A DNA stretch of 12,773 nucleotides from an uncultured Clostridia bacterium (lineage in GTDB: Bacteria; Bacillota; Clostridia; Christensenellales; Aristaeellaceae), in NCBI GenBank assembly GCA_946626395.1, contig CAMOUF010000129.1, forward strand, positions 1 through 12,773, in the 5' to 3' direction. Shown one piece after another: positions 6,445 to 12,773 of this stretch. The notes under the pieces were generated by a model that was not told where the DNA came from, searched no databases, and worked only from the letters and a program-made list of their open reading frames with translations. The translations under genes and the position numbers were made by a program. The number at the start of each line of letters is the position of its first letter. Position 1 is the first letter of the stretch.

Positions 6445-6858
6445 GGTCCCGTCCTCCCTGCCCGCGCCGCGTTTTCTTCATTGCTTTCAGCAATCTCTAT
6501 TTTACACGAAACGCGCTTCCATGTAGTGTCACCGCCCCCACACCCCCCTCCGAGAAAGCAATAAAGGATTCAGTAAATGCGTTCTTTCTTCTTGGTTCAT
6601 TTCGGAACAAAACAGCAGGAATGTATTGGATTCCACCACAATACTTCGTATTGAACCGGGTTTCGCAAAAATCACGGTTTTCGCCGATTGCGTCTGGCTT
6701 CTGCGCATCCTATATGATATAATAAAAACGGTATCATTGGCATGTCGGCACAACTTGATAACAGTCAGCAAACGGCCGGATTGAAACAGCCTGGGCTTTC
6801 ATCGCATCCCTGGCGGCCAGGGAAGGCCGGAGCCTGAACAACGGAAAGGAGCGCTGCA
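6445..6858. other. Divergent intergenic region with small hairpins
   Basis: No credible gene lies in these 414 bases between the divergent phage fragment and GH43 gene. Visible elements are hairpins ATTGCT/AGCAAT (6480-6494), CAATAC/GTATTG (6639-6653) and CCCTGG/CCAGGG (6808-6822), and the promoter with its -10 at 6718-6723. The last hairpin falls in the predicted 5' leader of the GH43 gene, 23 bases before its ribosome binding site, and has no T-run. Confidence 0.5.
6695..6723 (+). promoter_or_regulatory. Probable promoter of the GH43 gene
   Basis: A perfect -10 TATAAT lies at 6718-6723. The -35 region is poor (TGGCTT at 6695-6700 with a 17-base spacer), so an activator may be needed. The leader to the ATG would be about 130 bases and contains the 6808-6822 hairpin. 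Confidence 0.5.
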
Positions 6859-8184
6859 ATGGACCGCCGTGATGACGCGTCCCGCCGGGGAAATCCGCTT
6901 ACTCCCCTGGGCGCCGCGGACAATATGTTTCCCGACCCGCATATCAAAATCTTCGTCAACCCGGATACGGGAAAAGAAAACATGTATGTGTACGTGGGGC
7001 ATGACGAGGGAAAGGGTCAATTTATCATGCGGGACTGGTATGTGCTGTTCAGCGAGGATCTGGTGCGCTGGCAGTGCAAAAAATCCCTGGCGCGGCAGGA
7101 CACCTATCTGCCCCCCGATTCCACGGACTGCTGGGCCTGCGACGTGGTGCGCAGCTCCTGGGACGGGAAATATTACCTCTATTACTCCCATGGCGGCGAA
7201 TCCACCGGCGTGGCGGTCAGCGACAGGCCGGACGGCCCCTTTCGGGACGCCCGGGGCAAAACGCCCATCCTGCCCAAGGGCATCACGCCCACCAATTCCT
7301 ATGATCCGGATGTGATCCTGCCGGACGAAGAGGACAGCCGGGCCTGGATCATATTCGGCAGCGATTGGACCGATCATTATTGGGCCATGCAGCTGAAGGA
7401 AAACATGACCGAGGTGGTGCCCGGCAGCGCGCGGAAGGTGCCGGTCTATCCCGATGAGCAAACCCGGGAAGAGCTGCTTGGCCCGCTGCGCTCCGACCAG
7501 GCGGAGGCGTTCCGGTATGGAGATCGGTGGTATCTATATTGGGCCGGGCGCTATGCCACCTCCCATCAGCGCCTGGGGCCCTATATCTTCCGGGGCAATA
7601 TCGGCGCGGATATTCCCCACTATCCCGACGGGCGGGCCTTCATTGATCACGGTTCCTTCCTGGAATGGCGGGGCCAATGGTATTATGCCGTCAGCTGCGG
7701 CACGGAGAGCTGGTCCTTCCGGCAGAGCTGGCTGATGTACCTGCATGTGTGCGATGACGGCACGCTGATGTTCGATGAAGAGATCCGACAGTACGGCGTA
7801 GGCCAGTACAACGCGGCCTGGGAGCGGATTCAGGCGGAATGGTACATGGCGATCAACGCCCCTGATCTTAAAAAAATCGAACTGAAGCGGGCGGGAAAGC
7901 ACGCGGGATTTGCCATTTCCCAGGATGCGGGCACGCATACGGCCCATTATCCCCACGTGTATGGCCTGGAGAAAAACACGCGGATGACGCTCTGCGTCCA
8001 GGGGGAGGAGGGCGCGGCAATCGAAATCCTCATGGATGGGAAAACGACTGGCTCCCTGCGGCTCGATCAGGCGATTTTAGACCTGTCGGAAATGACGATC
8101 CCCCTCAGCAATGACGCCGGAGAGCAGGATATCACCCTGCGCCTGACGGGCCAGGTCACCATCGACTGGTTCCGGTTTGAATAA
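6859..8184 (+). CDS. GH43-family glycoside hydrolase with CBM6-like C-terminus
   Basis: This 441-residue protein has the GH43 five-bladed propeller (about 20-310) and a beta-rich C-terminal module (about 325-441). GH43 enzymes remove arabinose, xylose or galactose residues from plant polysaccharides. Candidate catalytic residues are in the expected order: general base Asp26 in FPDPH, pKa-modulating Asp149 or Asp151 in SYDPDV, and general acid Glu216 in QAEAFRYGDRWYLYW. His264 of DHGSFLEW matches the conserved His of the active site. The tail starts ERIQAEWYM and ends TIDWFRFE, as CBM6 modules do. No signal peptide is seen, so it probably cleaves imported oligosaccharides in the cytoplasm. The start is fixed by AAAGGAG at 6845-6851. 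It may belong with the sugar-oxidation operon from 8717, but mobile repeats now separate them. Confidence 0.85.
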   Translation: MDRRDDASRRGNPLTPLGAADNMFPDPHIKIFVNPDTGKENMYVYVGHDEGKGQFIMRDWYVLFSEDLVRWQCKKSLARQDTYLPPDSTDCWACDVVRSSWDGKYYLYYSHGGESTGVAVSDRPDGPFRDARGKTPILPKGITPTNSYDPDVILPDEEDSRAWIIFGSDWTDHYWAMQLKENMTEVVPGSARKVPVYPDEQTREELLGPLRSDQAEAFRYGDRWYLYWAGRYATSHQRLGPYIFRGNIGADIPHYPDGRAFIDHGSFLEWRGQWYYAVSCGTESWSFRQSWLMYLHVCDDGTLMFDEEIRQYGVGQYNAAWERIQAEWYMAINAPDLKKIELKRAGKHAGFAISQDAGTHTAHYPHVYGLEKNTRMTLCVQGEEGAAIEILMDGKTTGSLRLDQAILDLSEMTIPLSNDAGEQDITLRLTGQVTIDWFRFE

Positions 8185-8340
8185 GAAAGCTGACAGGCAG
8201 GGAGGGCCGCGTATATCAAAACGATTGCAAAAAGATCATGATGCTGATGCCTTCGGTATTCAGCGCGCCAACCGCGTAGGCAAGCACTGATCAATTCAGC
8301 ATCTTGCATAAAAAACACATAATAAAGACAAGACAAAATG

Positions 8341-8442
8341 TAGGGGCGGATATTATCCGCCCGAAAAAGCTGGCATTACGAATGTTGGAAAACCAAGCGC
8401 ACGAAACGATTCTCTTGGGCGGGCGGATCATATCCGCCCCTA
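8341..8442. mobile_element. 102-base element with 23-bp inverted ends (MITE/REP pair)
   Basis: The 23-base ends at 8341-8363 and 8420-8442 are inverted copies with one mismatch, and each end is itself a hairpin (GGGCGGAT/ATCCGCCC type). The 56-base interior has no gene. Paired, divergent GGGGCGGATA...TATCCGCCCC palindromes are, from memory, a very common dispersed repeat in gut Clostridia. No target-site duplication is clear. A transposase supplied in trans is inferred, not seen. Confidence 0.65.
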
Positions 8443-8491
8443 CGAGCCGTCCCGCCAGCAATCGTATAAAAATTAATTGTTTTGAATTGAT

Positions 8492-8662
8492 ATATCTGTT
8501 CAGTCGCAATTATTTGAAGAGCACTTTAAATCAGTTAGGAGTGAGGAGTTAGAAGTGAGGAGTTAATAGTTTACGCTTGTGCACATATAACAACTCCTAA
8601 CTCCTCATTCCTCACTCCTCACTTAGTGATTTAAAGCGATCTCGATACGACTGAACAGTTAC
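8492..8662. mobile_element. 171-base MITE with 8-bp target duplication
   Basis: Terminal inverted repeats at 8492-8506 and 8648-8662 match at 13 of 15 positions (core CTGTTCAGTCG). They are flanked by an 8-base direct duplication, GAATTGAT, at 8484-8491 and 8663-8670. Inside, TTTAAATCA (8525-8533) and TGATTTAAA (8627-8635), plus GTTAGGAGTGAGGAG-type purine-rich arms and their complements, make the element an almost full-length imperfect hairpin. It encodes no transposase. Removing the element and one duplication copy restores a perfect 13-bp partner for 8286-8298, which supports insertion into older repeat DNA. Confidence 0.75.
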
Positions 8663-8716
8663 GAATTGATCAGTATTTACCGAAAGACAAATTCATCCAT
8701 CAAAGGAGCGTCGGCC

Positions 8717-9922
8717 ATGAACGCATATGGCACCTATTTTTGCAATGATCCCCGGCATCCGCTGCAATACGGGCCGGTGGAGCTGATCAACCCGCCCCGA
8801 AGGCGGCTGCGGGGAGAACCGCTGAAGGAAGGGATTCCGGCGCTGCCGGTGATCGTGGGCTTCTGCGGCACGGATCACGAGCTGATGGAGATGGGGCGGC
8901 GGGGGCAGCTGGGGCCCAAATTCCCGGCGGGCCAAAACCGATTGATCAATGGGCACGAGGGCGTGGTGTGGGTGCCCGGCCAGAACCGCTTTGCCATCGT
9001 GCTGATCCGGGGCGGCGACAGCGTCGACCCCACCCGGTTCACCGAGGACGAAACCTATTTTGAATATGGCTGCGATCAGGCGGACGGCCTTTTCTGCGAC
9101 AGCATCTATGTGAATCCGGACATGCTGCTGGACATTCCGGACGGGTACGTGCGGGACGGGAAACTGGCTCTATCCTTCGCCAAGAAGATGGTGTTCCCCG
9201 ACCCCTTCGCCTGCATGCTGTTCCAATTGGAACGCATGGAGGATCTGGGCAGCGCCCACTGGTTCCGCCAAACCGCCCGGCGGCGGCACTGCGATCTGGA
9301 AACGGCCCGGCAATTTGCCGCCGATGAAATCTTTGCGCGCACGGTGATTTTCGGCCTGGGCACCACGGGCATGTTCATGGGGGATGTGATCCGGCAGGCG
9401 CATCCCGACGCCAACATCCTGTTCGTGGGCAGAAGCCCCCAGGACAGCCCCAAGGTGCGCTTTGCCATGGAGCAGGCCAAGGCGGGCTATGTGCAGAATA
9501 CATACAGCGACCCATCCGACTGCGCAGATGCCATCATCGCGGCACTCGGCGGAAAAGCCACCTGCTTTATCGGTGTCAGCGGGACGGACGTGGAGCACGA
9601 AATCGCCCTGAAATACGGCGCGCTGGGCTGCAACGGCATTTATGATTCCTTCTCCCTGGGGCCCCGGATTTCCTTTGACACCATGCCCTTCGACTTTCAT
9701 AATCACTTGATTTTCGGCTCCATCAATTTCCGCCAGGACCATATGGAAAAGGCCATCGGGTTGCTGGCCCGCAGCCGGTATGACGAGATCGTGGGGCTGA
9801 TCGGCAAGGAGGAATTCATCGCCGATCCCATGGACGCCTATGAGAACCGGATTTACTGCAAAGGCGCGCCCATGAAAACGGCGGTGATCTGGAATCAAAC
9901 GTATATCGATCCTGCACGATAA
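8717..9922 (+). CDS. Zinc-dependent sugar dehydrogenase (MDR, glucose dehydrogenase-like)
   Basis: This 401-residue oxidoreductase of the medium-chain dehydrogenase superfamily resembles the archaeal-type glucose 1-dehydrogenases, which oxidise an aldose to its lactone with NAD(P). The catalytic-zinc region reads VGFCGTDHELME (Cys50, Asp53, His54) and LINGHEG (His80, Glu81). The Rossmann nucleotide loop is FGLGTTGMFMG (about 212-222), with ILFVGRS at the end of the second strand; Arg239 may favour NADP. There is no four-cysteine structural zinc loop. The substrate is unknown. The frame is open upstream to 8666, but AAAGGAG at 8702-8708 and the MNAYGTYF beginning choose 8717. It is the first gene of a tight operon, with 11 bases to the next start. 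Confidence 0.8.
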   Translation: MNAYGTYFCNDPRHPLQYGPVELINPPRRRLRGEPLKEGIPALPVIVGFCGTDHELMEMGRRGQLGPKFPAGQNRLINGHEGVVWVPGQNRFAIVLIRGGDSVDPTRFTEDETYFEYGCDQADGLFCDSIYVNPDMLLDIPDGYVRDGKLALSFAKKMVFPDPFACMLFQLERMEDLGSAHWFRQTARRRHCDLETARQFAADEIFARTVIFGLGTTGMFMGDVIRQAHPDANILFVGRSPQDSPKVRFAMEQAKAGYVQNTYSDPSDCADAIIAALGGKATCFIGVSGTDVEHEIALKYGALGCNGIYDSFSLGPRISFDTMPFDFHNHLIFGSINFRQDHMEKAIGLLARSRYDEIVGLIGKEEFIADPMDAYENRIYCKGAPMKTAVIWNQTYIDPAR

Positions 9923-9933
9923 GGGGGATGGCC

Positions 9934-10803
9934 ATGATCGACGCGCATGTGCATTTGTGGCACAGGCAGCAGGGCCGGGTGAACGGGCTGCCGGTGTATG
10001 ACCTGGGCAACGGCAAAAGCCAGTTCGGCGCTCAGGTGCGCCAGATGCTGCCGCCCTATATGACCGACGGGGTCAACAGCGCGGAAAGGCTGCTGGCCAA
10101 TATGGATTTTGCCCAGGTGGCCGGGGCAGTGGTGACCCAGGAATACATTGACGGAAACCAGGATGCATACCTGCGGCAGGTCCGCGCCGCCTGGCCGGAG
10201 CGCTTCCGGGTGATGGCGCTGTATGAGGAACAGGGCGTGCCGGACACCGCAGGCGCGGACGGCATCAAGATCTGCGGGGGACGCCTGAAAAACCCTGACC
10301 TGACCGCCTGCGCGGCGGTGTTTGCCCATGCCGCCAAAAAGGATCTGTTGATCGCCATCGACATGGCGGATGGAGACGCCCAGACCGCTTCCCTGCGGGA
10401 AATGGCCCGGCAGTATCCCCGCCTTCGCATTGCCATCGGCCATTTCGGCATGGTGACCCGGCCCCATTGGCAGGAGCAGATCAGGCTGGCCAGGCTGCCC
10501 AACGTATCCGTGGAAAGCGGCGGCATCACCTGGCTGTTCAACAGCGAGTTTTACCCCTACCCCTCCGCCGTCCGGGCCATCCTGGAGGCCCGGGACATCT
10601 GCGGCATGGAAAAGCTCATGTGGGGATCGGACTATCCCCGCACCATGACGGCCATCACCTACCGCATGAGCTGGGATTTTATTGACAAATCGCCGCTGCT
10701 TTCAGCGGATGAAAAGCGGCAGTTTTTCCATACCAACGCCCAGGCGTTTTATCGGTTCGGGAATTTGCCCGATATGCCCTACATCCATCACATGGCTGAA
10801 TAA
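9934..10803 (+). CDS. Amidohydrolase-family protein (PF04909-like), possible lactonase
   Basis: This 289-residue TIM-barrel metal-dependent hydrolase belongs to the amidohydrolase-2/COG2159-COG3618 group. It shows the N-terminal H-x-H motif MIDAHVHLW (His5, His7), a Lys112 in DGIKICGG, His170 in IAIGHFGM, and the C-terminal metal or proton-transfer Asp233 in MWGSDYPRT. The strand where a further metal His is usual reads LIAIDMADGD, with Asp143, so one ligand may be replaced. Members include sugar lactonases (fuconolactonase, rhamnonolactonase) and decarboxylases. Its place directly after a sugar dehydrogenase favours a lactonase, by inference. The ATG at 9934 is chosen over the one at 9928 because GGGGG at 9923-9927 would touch the latter. 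AraM-like follows after 23 bases. Confidence 0.78.
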   Translation: MIDAHVHLWHRQQGRVNGLPVYDLGNGKSQFGAQVRQMLPPYMTDGVNSAERLLANMDFAQVAGAVVTQEYIDGNQDAYLRQVRAAWPERFRVMALYEEQGVPDTAGADGIKICGGRLKNPDLTACAAVFAHAAKKDLLIAIDMADGDAQTASLREMARQYPRLRIAIGHFGMVTRPHWQEQIRLARLPNVSVESGGITWLFNSEFYPYPSAVRAILEARDICGMEKLMWGSDYPRTMTAITYRMSWDFIDKSPLLSADEKRQFFHTNAQAFYRFGNLPDMPYIHHMAE

Positions 10804-10826
10804 TACGAGAAGGGGAGAAAAGCGTC

Positions 10827-12041
10827 ATGATCGAAATGGACTGCACCTGCGTGCAAAAACATCACAGCATTCCCACGGAAGTGATCGAGGTATCGGACCA
10901 CGCCATCGAAAAGGTGGGCGACATCCTGAACGGCTATCGGCGGATTTTCATGGTGGCGGATGAAAACACCTATGGGGTGGCGGGAAGGCGCGTGGAGGAG
11001 ATCCTGACAGAAAAGGGGATTCTGTCCCATACGCTGGTGCTGCCCGCCCCGGCCCTGCCGAACGCGGAGAATATCGGCAAGGTGCTCCTGGAGGCGGGAC
11101 GGGACCGCGCCGTGTACGATATCAACGCATGGTCGCTGAATCCGGATTATATCCTGGCGGTGGGCTCCGGCTCCCTGAACGACACCTGCCGCATGGTCAG
11201 CTATCGGCTGGGCATTCCTTATGGGGTCGTGGGCACCGCCCCGTCCATGGACGGCTATGCCTCCGTGGTGGCCCCGCTGCTGAACGGACGCAGGAAGATC
11301 GTGTACAACTGCACCATCGCCCGGCATATCATCATTGATTTAAGCGTGAACGCCGCCGCGCCCTATCCCCTGCTGCTCAGCGGCGTGGGCGACATGATCG
11401 GCAAATATGTGGCCATCCTGGATTGGGAAATCAGCCGGGATCGGAACGGAGAATACTACTGCGGCCAGATCGCCGATATGGTGCTCCGGGCCACCGATCA
11501 GTGCGTGGCTGCCGCCGTCAACCTGAAGGATCGGGACGCTTCCGCCATCCGCGCCGCCAGCGAAGGGCTGATCCTGTCCGGCGAGTGCATCGCCTTCTGC
11601 GGCTCCTCCCGCCCGGCCTCCGGCACGGAGCATATGATCGGCCAGACCTGGGAGGTCATGGACGTGGAGGAAGGCAAGGCGCCCAACCTGCACGGCATCG
11701 AGGTGGGAGAGGGCACCTTTACCGCCATCGAGCTCTTCCGCAGGCTGTATCTGGAAACAAAAGACGAACCCATGAAAGCGCTGATCGGAAAATACCTGCC
11801 CGCCTTTGACCGGATCGAGCAATTGCAGCAAACGCTGCAAATTCCCTTCACGGTCACGGAAAAGCGCCGGTATGTGGAGGGCATCCTGCGGGGCCGCACC
11901 TTCCGGGACCGCTACACCGTGCTGCAATACCTCTATGATCTGGGCAAGCTGGAGGAATACGCCGAGGCGGTGTATGAGCCGGTGATGCAAAAATATTGCT
12001 TCTCCACCTTCCCGGAGCAGTTCCCGGACTGGAAAAAGTGA
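10827..12041 (+). CDS. araM: sn-glycerol-1-phosphate dehydrogenase-like (AraM/EgsA family)
   Basis: This 404-residue protein is close to the 394 of Bacillus subtilis AraM. It belongs to the iron/zinc group III dehydrogenase fold with glycerol and G1P dehydrogenases. The nucleotide-binding signature is AVGSGSLNDTCRMVSYRLGI (about 111-130), followed by GTAPSMDGYASVVAPL (136-151). The metal ligands expected for the family are present: Asp189 in GVGDMIGK, His269 in PASGTEHMIG and His289 in APNLHGIEVG. G1P dehydrogenases reduce dihydroxyacetone phosphate to sn-glycerol-1-phosphate for ether-type or heptaprenylglycerol lipids. B. subtilis araM lies in the arabinose operon, so sugar context has precedent. 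Here the neighbours suggest a related polyol or sugar phosphate as an alternative substrate. The start is supported by AAGGGGAG at 10810-10817. No clear terminator follows. Confidence 0.85.
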   Translation: MIEMDCTCVQKHHSIPTEVIEVSDHAIEKVGDILNGYRRIFMVADENTYGVAGRRVEEILTEKGILSHTLVLPAPALPNAENIGKVLLEAGRDRAVYDINAWSLNPDYILAVGSGSLNDTCRMVSYRLGIPYGVVGTAPSMDGYASVVAPLLNGRRKIVYNCTIARHIIIDLSVNAAAPYPLLLSGVGDMIGKYVAILDWEISRDRNGEYYCGQIADMVLRATDQCVAAAVNLKDRDASAIRAASEGLILSGECIAFCGSSRPASGTEHMIGQTWEVMDVEEGKAPNLHGIEVGEGTFTAIELFRRLYLETKDEPMKALIGKYLPAFDRIEQLQQTLQIPFTVTEKRRYVEGILRGRTFRDRYTVLQYLYDLGKLEEYAEAVYEPVMQKYCFSTFPEQFPDWKK

Positions 12042-12103
12042 TGGATGGGAGCAAAAAGGCTCAATACATAATTTTGTGGGGGGAACCTCTCTTTGGAAAA
12101 ACT

Positions 12104-12263
12104 TCGCATGGCCTGCGCTTCGCTTGCCCATGCTCCTTTCACCATGTTCATTGACAGGTGCCGCGCCAGGCGTCCCTACGGGCCGTCTGGCTATCGCATG
12201 GCCTGCGCTTCGCTTGCCCATGCTCCTTTCACCATGCTAATCGAGTGAGACAGCGCCAGGCGT
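12104..12263. repeat. Two-copy direct repeat with 90-base period
   Basis: A 43-base block, starting TCGCATGGCCTGCGC and ending TTTCACCATG, occurs at 12104-12146 and 12194-12236 without a mismatch. In both copies a 16-base unlike segment follows, and then GCGCCAGGCGT (12163-12173 and 12253-12263). The period is exactly 90. On the minus strand each block carries AAAGGAGC directly before an ATG opening MGKRSAGHA, but no real gene follows from either. Confidence 0.85.
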
Positions 12264-12271
12264 TTTATCGT

Positions 12272-12299
12272 TTGACATTTTCCCGTCCTGTGATATAAT
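12272..12299 (+). promoter_or_regulatory. Consensus sigma-A promoter of the MATE gene
   Basis: Perfect -35 TTGACA (12272-12277) and perfect -10 TATAAT (12294-12299) are separated by 16 bases. Transcription should start near 12306. A fully consensus promoter ahead of an attenuator fits control at the level of termination rather than initiation. Confidence 0.9.
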
Positions 12300-12305
12300 A
12301 TTTTC

Positions 12306-12393
12306 GTTCATCGGAGGGTGGATGATTCACTGGAAATCATCAACCGGATAAGATGTCAGGTGGAATACCTGATGCTTATCCGGTTGTTTTTTT
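12306..12393 (+). promoter_or_regulatory. Structured attenuator leader, candidate guanidine-IV (mepA) riboswitch
   Basis: Hairpin P1 pairs GATGATT (12321-12327) with AATCATC (12335-12341) around a CACTGGA loop. Past one mismatch, GGT (12317-12319) pairs with ACC (12343-12345). The 3' side of P1 (12341-12345) is also the base of the terminator stem, so full P1 and full terminator exclude each other. The terminator loop GGAAT can also pair with ATTC at 12325-12328. The guanidine-IV (mepA) class is known from Clostridia upstream of MATE genes and switches termination off when guanidine binds. The assignment rests on this architecture and the downstream gene, not on a checked consensus. Confidence 0.55.
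12341..12393 (+). terminator. Intrinsic terminator inside the MATE leader
   Basis: CAACCGGATAAG (12341-12352) pairs perfectly over 12 bp with CTTATCCGGTTG (12375-12386). An inner 6-bp stem, TCAGGT/ACCTGA (12356-12361 and 12367-12372), closes a GGAAT loop, and seven Ts (12387-12393) follow. It sits between promoter and ribosome binding site, so it must be regulated for the MATE gene to be expressed. Confidence 0.92.
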
Positions 12394-12409
12394 GAGGAGG
12401 GGTCGCTTG

Positions 12410-12773
12410 ATGCAGCGGAAAAACGACTTTACCATGGGAAAAATCCTGTCGCCGCTTCTGCGGTTCATGCTGCCGGTGTTTTTCGCCATGTTTCTGCAAT
12501 CCATGTACGGGGCGGTGGATTTGATGATCGTGGGCAAATTCGCCGCGTCCCTGGATGTGTCGGCAGTGTCCACAGGATCGCAGATCATGATGACGCTCAC
12601 CAACCTGGTCACCAGCTTTGCCATGGGTACCACCATCCTGCTGGGCCGCAGGATCGGGGAAGGAAACGCGAAGGAGGGCGGCAGGGTGATCGGCAGCAGC
12701 ATTTGCCTGTTTGCCGTGATCGCGGCGGTATTGACGCTGCTGATTCCCCTTTTGAGCCCGGCCTTGAGCCGCG
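12410..12773 (+). CDS. MATE family multidrug/cation efflux transporter, 5' part
   Basis: The first 121 codons of a protein expected to be about 450 residues with twelve membrane helices; the window ends inside it. The N-terminus MQRKNDFTMGKILSPLLRFM is followed by helix one and the MATE-typical FLQSMYGAVDLMIVGKF (28-44). ISTG-like VSTGSQIMMTLTNLV and FAMGTTILLGRRIGEGNAKE, the latter typical of the end of helix two and its loop, come next. MATE pumps exchange sodium or protons for organic cations and drugs. The ATG at 12410 is set by GGAGGGG at 12396-12402; a TTG at 12407 is the alternative. Its consensus promoter and leader attenuator suggest ligand-controlled expression, and guanidinium or a similar cation would fit as cargo. 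Confidence 0.9.
   Translation, partial: MQRKNDFTMGKILSPLLRFMLPVFFAMFLQSMYGAVDLMIVGKFAASLDVSAVSTGSQIMMTLTNLVTSFAMGTTILLGRRIGEGNAKEGGRVIGSSICLFAVIAAVLTLLIPLLSPALSR

Larger units (their letters stand above)
8185..8716. other. Intergenic region built of nested inverted-repeat elements
   Basis: The 532 bases between the GH43 gene and the dehydrogenase operon carry no gene. They hold an outer 13-bp inverted repeat (ACTGATCAATTCA at 8286-8298, matched by TGAATTGAT at 8483-8491 joined to CAGT at 8671-8674), a 102-base element at 8341-8442 and a 171-base element at 8492-8662. No terminator for the GH43 gene is evident. Only a weak promoter-like pair (TGAACA 8652-8657, TATTTA 8674-8679) precedes the operon. 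Confidence 0.6.

Noticed and set aside
6529..6771. Minus-strand 80-codon frame in the 6445-6858 gap
   Set aside because: No ribosome binding site, no recognisable protein character, and it overlaps the probable GH43 promoter.
8304..8552. Small genes inside the repeat region (plus 82 codons, minus 72 and 89 codons)
   Set aside because: They are translations of inverted-repeat elements (for example VGADIIRP and GGRIISAPT), a known source of spurious proteins.
11340..12221. Minus-strand 293-codon frame containing MGKRSAGHA twice
   Set aside because: Most of it is the antisense of the AraM gene, and its front comes from the direct repeat at 12104-12263.
12376..12702. Minus-strand 108-codon frame opposite the MATE gene
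   Set aside because: The plus strand has promoter, attenuator, ribosome binding site and clear MATE motifs; the opposite frame is a shadow.

Overview
The window looks like a chromosomal segment from a GC-rich member of the Clostridia (Bacillota), probably a gut or other anaerobic lineage. This rests on strong AGGAGG-type ribosome binding sites before nearly every gene, consensus sigma-A promoters, rho-independent terminators, a four-iron-four-sulfur membrane protein, a GH43 glycosidase, an AraM-type glycerol-1-phosphate dehydrogenase and a MATE gene behind a transcription attenuator. No ribosomal or species marker gene is present, so the assignment stays at class level.

Left part (1-4240). 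A large minus-strand gene (249-2912) encodes an 887-residue soluble protein with a helical N-terminal part, a long coiled coil and a TerD-like C-terminal domain. It has its own promoter and terminator. About 750 bases without a gene follow, with hairpins, an isolated tRNA 3'-end-like T-arm and a terminator. Next is a GNAT acetyltransferase with its own promoter, and directly behind it the last 31 codons of an SGNH/GDSL hydrolase whose front is missing.

Middle (4279-6444). A six-helix membrane protein of unknown role and a NapH-like polyferredoxin form a probable two-gene unit that ends in a terminator. Converging on it is a broken phage-type gene of the DUF6291 kind. It has one in-frame TAA, after which its frame stays open for 159 more codons, through ten 15-base tandem repeats encoding an IDTNA-like pentapeptide.

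Right part (6859-12041). These are carbohydrate genes: a cytoplasmic GH43 glycosidase with a CBM6-like tail; then, past a nest of miniature inverted-repeat elements, a tight three-gene operon of a zinc-type sugar dehydrogenase, an amidohydrolase-fold enzyme that could be a lactonase, and an AraM/G1P dehydrogenase-like oxidoreductase. A reasonable but unproven reading is release of a sugar by GH43, oxidation to a lactone, ring opening, and handling of a derived polyol or polyol phosphate.

Right edge (12042-12773). A 90-base-period direct repeat is followed by a consensus promoter, a short structured leader whose first hairpin competes with a terminator (candidate guanidine-IV/mepA riboswitch), and the start of a MATE efflux gene cut by the window end.

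The signals most worth a second look are the MATE leader, the sugar dehydrogenase/amidohydrolase/AraM operon, the stop-interrupted repeat-bearing phage gene, the layered miniature-element insertions at 8286-8674, and the TerD-like giant protein.
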